Source of the DNA: Phytophthora colocasiae
Lineage: Eukaryota; Oomycota; Peronosporomycetes; Peronosporales; Peronosporaceae
Assembly (NCBI GenBank): GCA_018806915.1
Contig: JAGKQI010000098.1
Span: 2,170,001-2,234,000, forward strand
Direction: 5' to 3'
DNA length: 64,000 nt
This document shows positions 55,901 through 64,000 of the stretch, piece by piece. The notes beneath the pieces were generated by a model. That model was given only the letters and a program-made list of their open reading frames with translations, was not told the DNA's origin and ran no database searches. The position numbers and the translations under genes were made by a program. Numbering within the stretch: position 1 is the first letter of the stretch; each line of letters begins with the position of its first letter.

Positions 55901-57046
55901 CTGGCGCTCCATCAGCGTCCATGTATTGTCCCAGAACGACTGATGGAACTCGGGCATCGGGTCGATATCGTTGCTCACGTTCTCCAGCAGCTCCGGGTCA
56001 TACGGAGCTTCCAGCGCAGCGAGCATGTCACGGTGGATGCTCGAACGGCGGTAGTGCTCCGCGAATTCGCTCGCCAGGCGCGGGTGGTGCGCCAAGCCAG
56101 ACGGCAGTGGCGCCTCGTATCTGTACTGCTGGTTCGTTCCCAGATCCAAGAGGTAGTCCGCCACATCACGCTCGGGCGGACACTTGAACCCCAGGCTCTC
56201 GAAATGGCCCACCACTTGCTCGCGCGGGCCATGGTACATCACCTCACCCTCGTTCAGGATGATCACGTCGTCGAATAGCTCGAACACCTCCGGCGCCGGC
56301 TGCAACAACGCGATCACCACGGTCTTCTGCAGCTTTTTGGCGATACTGCGCTGTGTCTTGATAATGTCGAATGTCGCCGCGCTGTCAAGACCCGTGCTGA
56401 TCTCGTCCATGAGCGTCACGTACTTCATGCCGAACTCCATCTCGCCGGTCGTCACGCGCTTGCGTTCACCGCCCGACACGCCGCGCATCATACCGTTGCC
56501 CACGATCGTGTCCTGGCAGTTGTCCAGTCCGAGCTGCTGGATCACCACGTCCGGGTAGTGCGCGAACAGCGCCTTGGCTGCCTCCAACGCGGCCTGGTTC
56601 TCCTCGGCCGTTCCCTTCGACAGCTTCTCCTCGGCGCGCTTCGACATCTCGCCGCCGCAGAACCGGTGCGCGTACTCGAGCGTCTCCTTCACCGTCAGCG
56701 TCGGGAAGTGTTTGTCGCGCTGCGTCACGTACGCCACGAACTGCGGCAGGCGACGCATGATCTCGGCCTGTGCCACGCCGTTGTACGTCACGTCGCCCTC
56801 GATCGTCACGTTCTTCTCGAGCGGAAAGCGGCCGCTCAGCACCTTCATGAGCGACGACTTGCCCGATCCGGGCTGACCCAGCACCAGCGTGATGGTGCCC
56901 GGCTTGAGCACGCCGCTGGCGTTGCGCAGGATCTCCTTGCGCACCACGTGCTTCTTGGCCGACAGCTTGGCCAGGCCCTTCTTGGCTGTGTTCCAGATGG
57001 TCGGCAGCTCCGTTTTGTTCTCGTCTTCTTCGACCACCACGACGTC

Positions 57047-59372
57047 CGTAGATTATTTTGGGGGTCGTATACGGGTCGGAACGGGACTTTTGCTCGGGTG
57101 TTTTTCCTGACCAAAACTACCGACCCGACCGAAACAAGCTATTCGTTCCAAATCGATTCCTGTTAACGTGAATGTGGTACCGATAGCACTGATAGAGTGC
57201 TTATGCAAGCCCTACATTGCCCTACATTGTGCAAGCTCGTGAAGCTTAGCTGGTTTCTTCGTCACGCCCCTCGCCCTCATAGTCAAAGGAAAAAGATGGT
57301 TTCTTCGTCACGCCCCTCGCCCTCATAGTCAAAGGAAAAATCGGGCTCGTCACCTTCACCTTCATCACCGTCGCTGTCGATGCCGCGATCGTCCTCTCTG
57401 TCGCTACCACTGCTGCTGCTGCTGCTATCGGCACTATCACCGTTTTCGTCAACTTCTTCAGCCAAAACAACTTCATCTTCGCTCTCGGAGTCTGAGAGTC
57501 CTTCAACCTGAAGTAGATCGATCGGCAGCGGAAGCCCCGATTCGTCCTCAGGTACTGGTGTTGCTTCGTCGTTTGTAGTTTTACGGTTCTTCTTGCCTTT
57601 TTTCTTACTCTTGCGTTTTTTTGAATTCTTTGCCGCACCTTTCTTTCTGCGACCAGCAGCAACGTTGGCGATCTTTGCGACGTAATCCTGTGAAATACGT
57701 CGGATTGTGGCCACGAAGGTGACTATGTTGGGGTGTGGACTAAAGGCGCTGTTTAGCTCACGATGAAATCGCTCTAAAGGATTATTTGTTCGCGCCACTA
57801 CGTCGCGGTCGAAGCCGTGCACGTTCCACTCCTCAATGTTGTAGCGTTCTAGCCATGTCGCTCTGAAGTAGCCCCAAAAATGAGTCCATTTTGCAAGAGA
57901 GTAGTCAATTCCCTTAGATGCACAACGCGCGCGAATCTCTTTCTTCACCCACTTGATACCTTTGTGAGGAACCAACACCGGATCGACGATCGTCAGCATA
58001 TCAATAACACCTCGAGTCATAGATATCTGGATTTCTTCCTCTGGTATGTGTAGGATCTGCTTCATCCGACGACGAAGTGCTTGCTTCCAATGGAAGAGGC
58101 ACCCGATTATCAGCGCGTTTTCGAATTGTTTCTGACAAGCTTTGATCAATTGCTTCTCGAAGTCGCAAATGATTTCACTTCGAGACAACTTCTCCCAGTG
58201 TCTCGGTAAATGAGTTCAAGTATGTCAAAGTACATATCTTCGGTCTTACCAGTGCACAAGACAAAATAGACTGGTACGTTGATTTCAGAGGCCCGGTCGT
58301 GAACCATGACTACGACGCATTGCTTGAACCCTCTAGGTACGCAGCGAAAGGTGCCATCTACAAAAATGGTCACGCTGTGGTACATCAAAAGCTGACGAAG
58401 CTCCGGGTGGGCCCACCCAACGATTCTTTGAGGCTTGTCTTTGGGGTCTGGACTTGGACGAGAAACGTGGAACTGAAAAAAACTTAACTTCTTCCCCTCA
58501 ACCATTGAAAGCGGTGGAACTTCAATCATACCGAGAAGATGTGATCCGTAATGCTTACGACGAGTCCGATAAACCCGGCTGGTTACCTGTTCTTCGGACA
58601 ATCCTGTGCGAGATACATCATCATCTGGATAGTAGCTATCACTCACCTCTTTCCATATTTCGTGCACAGGTTTTGTGAGATCCAAGATGCTCAATGTATC
58701 AACCATTTCCTTCATTTTTCGTGTCACATCCAAAGTATCGCTGGTTTCAGTGTACAGAAGCACATGTATGCTCATTGATAACAACCTTTCCGCCTGTAGG
58801 ATGCACGTCCAGCCGAGCCTTGCATTCAGTTCTGCGGTACACACTGCATCGTAGCGTGATTTTTTTCTTGGAGCTCCAGCCTTTTGTGTATCGATAGCCT
58901 CTATAGTGCAGACATGTTTTTCCCTTCCCACGCCCTATCGACTTCTTGGACTTTCGGAGATGAAGATGATACTTCCTGGTGCGAGGAGCCTGATTGACGG
59001 GTCATGGACACGAAATACTTGAGCCAGCAAGCTCAGCTTTGGCAACGCCGATACGTTTAACCTAGCTAGACACGTGGCTTTCTTGGCGTTGTATCTGGTT
59101 GTTGAGGAAGTCGCGAAGGTGGTTTTCTTTTGGTACGACAGGAGTTGCATGTGTTGCCACTAAGAGTCGCCACTAAGAATAGCCGAACCGGATCATGCAC
59201 TCCTGCACCTGCAGCTGTCAGCACACCAGAAAGATGACCTGCATATTCTATCGTTTCATCGCTTCAAGGTATCTTCGTCCCGACCAAAAGTCCCGACCCG
59301 ACCCGAACGACACGATTTGTAATACCGACCTAAAATCCCGTTCCGACCCAAATACGACCCCCAAAAAAGTCT
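57047..59372 (-). mobile_element. 2.3-kb MULE inserted in ABC copy C, 11-bp target duplication
   Basis: ACCACGACGTC stands at 57036-57046 and again at 59373-59383 and occurs once in copy B. The ends match inversely over about 40 bases (shared core TTTTGGGGGTCGTAT and GGGTCGGAACGGGA). Target duplications of 9-11 bp and long TIRs are typical of MULEs. It carries one transposase gene on minus. Confidence 0.9.
57283..58931 (-). pseudogene. MULE transposase of the 2.3-kb element (frameshifted)
   Basis: Frame 1 (58931-58146) holds HVCTIEAIDTQKAGAPRKK, MLGMIEVPPLS-type spacer sequence and the transposase core VTIFVDGTFRCVPRGFKQC. Frame 2 (to 57283) holds SEIICDFEKQLIKACQKQF, GCLFHWKQALRRRM and RTNNPLERFHRELN, followed by a Lys-rich then Ser/Asp/Glu-rich tail. 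One frameshift near 58190 separates them. Possible FLYWCH-like start upstream (to 59150). A 46-base direct duplication at 57251-57342 repeats the last SFDYEGEGRDEET codons. Confidence 0.75.
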
Positions 59373-59604
59373 ACCACGACGTCGGCGGCGATCGACAGGT
59401 TGTTGAAGCGCACTTCCATCTGTGGCATGGTGCGGCCCAGTGCCGCCTCGAAGCGTGTGGCCACGTAGTCGTGCAGCACCTCCGGCCCGTACGCCATGAG
59501 TGCCGCGCCGGACTCGTGGCCCGGGGTCCTCTCCTGCTGGTCTGACATCGGGAGTGGTGCTGCAGCTCCGCACTCGTGTGTAGTGGTGAATGTCGCGCTC
59601 GCCG

Positions 59605-59625
59605 CGCAAATTCAGGAATGACTGG
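59605..59625 (-). promoter_or_regulatory. oomycete core promoter of ABC copy C
   Basis: On minus, AGTCATTCCTGAATTTGCGCG, the twin of the element before copy B; about 60 bases upstream of the ATG at 59548 because this arm lacks part of the leader. Confidence 0.6.
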
Positions 59626-59629
59626 CTCA

Positions 59630-60935
59630 CTTGTGTGCAGGACCACGCCCGACAAGGAGCGACAACCGACGTACCGCTGGCAAAAAAAGAGAGCGAAGCA
59701 CCGGGCATCATCCACGCGCGCGTAGATGCCCCGGCCGGATTGCGCGCACACCCGTTGACGCAATAACCCTAGCCTCCGCTCGGTTGACTGGCAAAACAAC
59801 GCACAGCTTTGGTCACTACACTTTGGTGTCCGTAGAGAACCTTTGTCTCGACAGCAGCAAATATGTAGACACAGCACGTCGTATATACACAAGTACTGGC
59901 GCAGTATCGCGCTGTATCCTTGACAAGATGCTAATGACAGCGTTGCTCCTCTCCGATCGCCTCCACTGTTTGACAGAATCTGTGTGAAACCGTGAAAGTG
60001 CGACACTGTAGAGTGTGCGAGCGATCAAGGCCAGCGACGGGCCATCTTTACGCGCACAGCTAGGTTTCGGGCTGGGGCATCATCGCTGCCCCTTCCGTGT
60101 CAATTTTTGGAGCCGGCCACCCCGCACTTGACCTTTGTATCGACGCTAACCTGGACTCGACAGTCGCCGCGACAAACAGCACGTGATGTGCTGACCTCCA
60201 GTGGATCCAAAAGCCTGGAGGCGATGCCGGGGGGCGCTTGTGGCGACGAACTGCCCATGACACTCGTAGCTATCTGCCGACGACAGACCGTCGGTACACG
60301 CCAAAAGTATCCGATTGCGGTAAGGAGCCGTTAAACCGGCGCGGCGACCGTAATTCCGACCATGCGCGGTAGGCGTTTGCGCGCACCTTACACGGCGCGA
60401 CCATCATTCTCCGTCGCCAAGACGCTCGTCCAAGCGAACGCCCATACACAAGTTGCCTGCCTCCGTCCGTCTCTGCATGCAAAGAGCGACCGCAGGCTGA
60501 AATCCGTCAGGCTTCACTCGATGTTTGTGCTCAGGCCAGCTGGGCGTCATTTTCGCCAGCGGATGAGTGGAGGGGTGAAGCTTGCGTTTGAGGGTGGCGG
60601 CGGCGGACTGGAGCTGAACTTGAGGCGAGCATTGATTGCCTTGGTACGTTGCGAATGAGTGTAAAATGCGTGGGCGAAGCGCAGCTCGAGCGTTGTTCCG
60701 GACTCAACATCTGATCGCTGAATTGTCGCGATCTTGATCGGCTCGCAGACGAGTCGTCTGTCTCAAGATGCGATCGGATCTTCAGCTTTGGTGGACCTGA
60801 TGCAACTAATTGTCAGTCGTGTTCTAGTTGCAGCATCTTGGTTATCAAGCTAATCAGTGCGGTAGAAGTAACGCAGAAACTTGGTGGTGAAGTTAAGAAA
60901 GCACGCGTTGGAGCGCGAATTTATTAAGTATCCAT
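59630..60935. other. spacer between ABC copy C and gene E
   Basis: Mirror of 45724-47040; no gene recognised. Confidence 0.6.
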
Positions 60936-60954
60936 GTGACAGTGTCGGGCAGCT

Positions 60955-63900
60955 CTACCTCTTCTGGTGGATCACGAAACGTAGTGACATCAGTGCGAGG
61001 AGGCGGAAGACCGCCAGGAAGACGAAAATGTAGCCGAAATTGCTCCAGATCTCCGAGTGCTTCATCTGGAAGTGGTCTTCGACGTAGCCCTTTACGGTGG
61101 TGTGGCCAAGCGTCACAGGGGCACTTTCCAGTTGGTGGCAAGCTAACTCCGAGCCTCCATTCTCGTACATCTCCAGTGTACTGTTCCACACTGGTTCGTT
61201 GCTGCAGTCCGTGAAGGCAAGCGCGTTCAAAATTCCCATAACGTAGCGCTGAGGAGTGATCAGGTAAAGCCAATGGTATCCTGCAGGAATTGAAGAAGCC
61301 GGAGGGTTGAAGCCTGCGAACAACAGGCATATCGAGTTGTATAACACACCGAGAATCGCTGCAACCTCCACACTAGGCAGCGCGTAGATGAAAAGCTGGC
61401 CCAGATACGTCTGCATCAGCACGAAGAGCGACATCACGATCCAGTACATGACGCCCGACGCGTGGTTCGTGAACCCCACCCAAGGGTAGAAGATGATCGT
61501 GAAAAGTCCACTGCTCAAGAAGACGTACGGTAGCTCCGCCACCGTCGAGCCCACAAAGTACCAGAGGCAGTTGTACGTCTGCGACGCGCGTTCACGATAG
61601 AATGCTGAACGCTCTGCTGACGTGATTGGCAGTGTACCAGTGAACGAGATGACTCCGTTGAACAGTGTCGTCGTGAAGATCATACCAACGCCCGAATTGA
61701 CCTCCTGGTATGTCTTGTAGTCCTTCCCCATGAAGACGAGGCCGAAAATGATGGCCAGCATTATAGAAATCGCGATTCTTGTAATGTTGTACGTAGGAGT
61801 CCTCCAGTATCGGTCATTGAAGCGTTTAATCAAGAAGCGCAGTTGAATCATGTTTCTTGCTGCCCGTTTCTTCGTGAAAATCATTTCCGGGATACCAGGG
61901 GCTGGGTAGTTCACGCCTGGTCTCTCTAGCGCATTGTCCAAAGCTCGCTTTTCCGCGCTGTCCTTGAACTGCTGCACGAAATCTGTCGAGACTGTATTGC
62001 TCACACCGGCACCGATGACTTCCAGCATCCAGGTTGCCGGGTTTTGACCTTCGGGGAGAAGTGGTGTGCCTGGGATCGCTTCAAGGTAGTTGACCAGATT
62101 TTGACTCTTATCTCCCAGTTCACCCACGAACACAGTCTCACCGCCACGTTTGAGGAGCAGGAGGTGATCAAATAGGAAGAACACGTCGGACGAGGGCTGA
62201 TGAATCGTACACACAATCGTGCGGCCGCTGTCTGCCACTTTACGAACTCCATCCATGATCAATTTGGACGAGTGAGCGTCAAGGCCGCTAGTAGGTTCGT
62301 CCAGGAAGAGCACACTCGGCTGAGCAGCGAGTTCCACACCAATCGTCAGACGCTTCATCTGCTCCATCGAGCTTCCCCGCACAATTTGGTCAGCGATGTC
62401 GTGCATATCCAGCAAGTCAAGAACCTCTTCCACTGAATCAAACTTCTTGCTGTCCGGCACGGTGCTGTCTTGGCGAAGAAAAGCACTGAAGGTGAAGGCT
62501 TCGCGGAACGTTGTCGCGTCTGAATGAATGTCCATCTGCTCACAGTAAGCGGTACAACGGCGAATAGCCAACTCGTTCGCTTCATAACCATTGAGCATGA
62601 TCTTGCCCGTGATTTTGCCGCCAGTCTTGCGTCCAGCAATCACGTCCATTAAAGTGGTTTTGCCAGCTCCTGACGAGCCCATCAGTGCCGTCAACGTACC
62701 AGGCTCTGCAAAGCCACTGATACCTTTGAGTAGGTTGATGCTCTCGTTCGGGTTGCTTGGTTTAGGCACTGAATACCACAAATCCTGGAATGCAAGAGTG
62801 ACTGGAACAAAATTTTTCTCGCGAGTCTGCACGTCAACCACAAACTCTGACAGCGAGGAGTCCGGAGAAGTGTCCGCATTCTTGGGAGTTGACACAAGAG
62901 CGTAGTGGTTGAAAGATGCAGTGGATCTAGACTTCTCAATGTCTTTGGGTGTAAGGACGACATTCCTCTTCCCGTCGTATCGCTTGTACTCCAACACGAA
63001 AGCCCCCAGCGCCATGAAGGAAAGGTAGGCTACGATTAAGTAGATCACCCCCGACCAAACCCATACGCTACTGGAAGGAACGCTGAACTCCGACAGGAAA
63101 TACTCGCCCATTGTGGCATTGACGTCTCTGCAGTAATCCACACCTTCATACACGCAGACGTCGTATTTCGCTGCACGATACTCGTTCACATCGAGAGCAC
63201 GCAGACACCAAGCCATAGGATCAAGCCAATAGACCCAAATCAACCAGTCAGGAATCACTTGTCTTGATGCCACAAAGCCTCCAAAGAGCACGAATACAGC
63301 GATAGTAAACGTCGACATGGGCTTGGCGATATTGAAATTCGGCGAAATGGCCGTTAGGAAGAAGAACCAGGAGGCAAACACCAGATTCGTCAGGACCAGC
63401 AGCACGATGAACACTAAGTAGTGACCAGCATGTACCACGAAGCCACTCAGCCAGTAGACCAGCGAACCGAAGACGACACTTTCGAAAATGGCTTGTGGAA
63501 CCAGCGCCACCGAATTTGCGATCGCATATGCAGACGCTCGAGCGAAATTGGCGGCCCGTTGCTTGTAGAAAATGTCTCGAGCTGCCATGAGGGTCGGGAC
63601 TTGAGATGTCTGGCCCAGAGCCATGAAAATCGTCGCTTGGAACGTCACTCCCAGTCTTCGCTGCACATCGGTTGGATCTGCTTGGTAGAACGTACTACCG
63701 TAGATCAGTCCCATTACAATCACCATAAGCGCTCTTGTTCGGATGAAGGCGTGGTTTCTGACCGTAACCATCCACTGACGTCGTGTGAGCGTCTTGGTAT
63801 TCTCCCAGAAGGTCTGTCTGAATTCAGGCATGGACTCCATGTGCTTGCTGGCGTCTTCCAAGAGGTGTGGGTGGAACGGGTCATCCAGCAAAGCTATCAG

Positions 63901-64000
63901 GTTGTTGTAAACACTTGACTGTTGGAAGAGCTCAGCAAACTCACTTGCGTGTCGCGGGTGCTTATTCAAATGGTTTGGTAGCTCTGCTTCATACTTTCCC
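60955..64000 (-). CDS. PDR-type ABC transporter E (5' end outside window)
   Basis: The frame is open from 64000 (KYEAELPNHLNKHPRHASEF) to the stop at 60955 (FVIHQKR), over 1000 residues. It covers the end of the NBD1 linker, TMD1, NBD2 ([33 protein letters not shown]), NPATWMLEVIGAG and TMD2. NBD1 lies beyond the window. It is a distinct paralogue of B/C and D, with no lesion in the visible part. The family exports drugs, plant defence compounds and lipids across the plasma membrane; the substrate cannot be told. Confidence 0.9.
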   Translation of the reverse strand, partial: GKYEAELPNHLNKHPRHASEFAELFQQSSVYNNLIALLDDPFHPHLLEDASKHMESMPEFRQTFWENTKTLTRRQWMVTVRNHAFIRTRALMVIVMGLIYGSTFYQADPTDVQRRLGVTFQATIFMALGQTSQVPTLMAARDIFYKQRAANFARASAYAIANSVALVPQAIFESVVFGSLVYWLSGFVVHAGHYLVFIVLLVLTNLVFASWFFFLTAISPNFNIAKPMSTFTIAVFVLFGGFVASRQVIPDWLIWVYWLDPMAWCLRALDVNEYRAAKYDVCVYEGVDYCRDVNATMGEYFLSEFSVPSSSVWVWSGVIYLIVAYLSFMALGAFVLEYKRYDGKRNVVLTPKDIEKSRSTASFNHYALVSTPKNADTSPDSSLSEFVVDVQTREKNFVPVTLAFQDLWYSVPKPSNPNESINLLKGISGFAEPGTLTALMGSSGAGKTTLMDVIAGRKTGGKITGKIMLNGYEANELAIRRCTAYCEQMDIHSDATTFREAFTFSAFLRQDSTVPDSKKFDSVEEVLDLLDMHDIADQIVRGSSMEQMKRLTIGVELAAQPSVLFLDEPTSGLDAHSSKLIMDGVRKVADSGRTIVCTIHQPSSDVFFLFDHLLLLKRGGETVFVGELGDKSQNLVNYLEAIPGTPLLPEGQNPATWMLEVIGAGVSNTVSTDFVQQFKDSAEKRALDNALERPGVNYPAPGIPEMIFTKKRAARNMIQLRFLIKRFNDRYWRTPTYNITRIAISIMLAIIFGLVFMGKDYKTYQEVNSGVGMIFTTTLFNGVISFTGTLPITSAERSAFYRERASQTYNCLWYFVGSTVAELPYVFLSSGLFTIIFYPWVGFTNHASGVMYWIVMSLFVLMQTYLGQLFIYALPSVEVAAILGVLYNSICLLFAGFNPPASSIPAGYHWLYLITPQRYVMGILNALAFTDCSNEPVWNSTLEMYENGGSELACHQLESAPVTLGHTTVKGYVEDHFQMKHSEIWSNFGYIFVFLAVFRLLALMSLRFVIHQKR

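Larger units (their letters stand above)
53096..59548 (-). pseudogene. PDR-type ABC transporter, palindrome copy C, split by a MULE
   Basis: ATG at 59548. The first 58 codons (MSDQQERTPGHESGAALM to NLSIAADVVV) end at the MULE; the rest is an uninterrupted frame from 57035 to 53096 with all NBD1, TMD1, NBD2 and TMD2 motifs and the FLNHQKR end. Removing the element and one target duplication leaves 4116 bases in frame, 1371 residues. The coding sequence is otherwise undamaged, so the insertion looks young. Expression is prevented unless the part downstream of the MULE uses a new start. Confidence 0.9.
52952..61086 (-). repeat. right arm of ABC-transporter palindrome
   Basis: Inverted counterpart of 39064-51412. 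Holds ABC copy C with its own MULE, the promoter, the spacer and the 3' end of gene E. Outside 61086 gene E continues, whereas the left arm breaks off at the corresponding base. Confidence 0.9.

Noticed and set aside
1..64000. CRISPR array or prokaryotic operon signals
   Set aside because: Repeats present are tandem minisatellites or inverted repeats without regularly spaced unique spacers; introns and families are eukaryotic.

Overview
The window is nuclear DNA of an oomycete, most likely a plant-pathogenic Phytophthora relative. Evidence: short GT-AG introns, oomycete-type core promoters (a TCATT initiator followed by an AATTT-like flank), several full-size PDR-type ABC transporters, a Nep1-like (NLP) gene relic, SURNod19, DEK and RBM34/Nop12 genes, and a heavy load of MULE, Tc1/mariner-type and Fanzor-bearing elements. 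Species cannot be fixed from the sequence alone.

Layout. 1-8930 is a gene graveyard: a PDR transporter pseudogene whose middle has been inverted in place, an IQ-motif protein remnant, a secreted HAD phosphatase pseudogene, an NLP pseudogene and unassigned coding debris. 8933-9840 is a foldback element with TA target duplication. 10006-10545 encodes a coiled-coil protein that faintly resembles giant-virus proteins. 11100-12650 is minisatellite-rich. 12912-14764 is a broken Fanzor (eukaryotic TnpB homologue) and 18298-20369 an intact Fanzor on the other strand. The intact one sits between the two halves of an acetoacetyl-CoA synthetase gene that has lost its middle. Between the Fanzors lie a FAR1/MULE relic and a PHOSPHO-type phosphatase pseudogene.

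22445-34469 is the healthy part: a membrane protein with ankyrin repeats and two TIR domains, DEK, an RBM34/Nop12-like RNA-binding protein, a SURNod19 protein, and a GH85 endo-beta-N-acetylglucosaminidase carrying an extra N-terminal membrane anchor and glutaredoxin-like fold.

34910-64000 is a PDR transporter array built on a large palindrome. Arms 39064-51412 and 52952-61086 are inverted copies around a 1.5 kb spacer. Each arm was later hit by a different MULE: 39221-45713 with a 10-bp target duplication, and 57047-59372 with an 11-bp one. The spacer holds a bZIP-like gene broken by a TA-flanked MITE. Of five PDR genes, four are interrupted as written (in-place inversion, 16-bp duplication, four 1-nt indels, MULE insertion). 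The fifth is open but runs off the window end.

How the parts relate: the transporters, NLP and phosphatases are the kind of fast-evolving interaction or export genes that oomycetes keep in repeat-rich regions. The mobile elements explain most of the breaks. The most notable single loci are the intact Fanzor with a conserved 3' non-coding block, and the TM-ankyrin-TIR-TIR protein.
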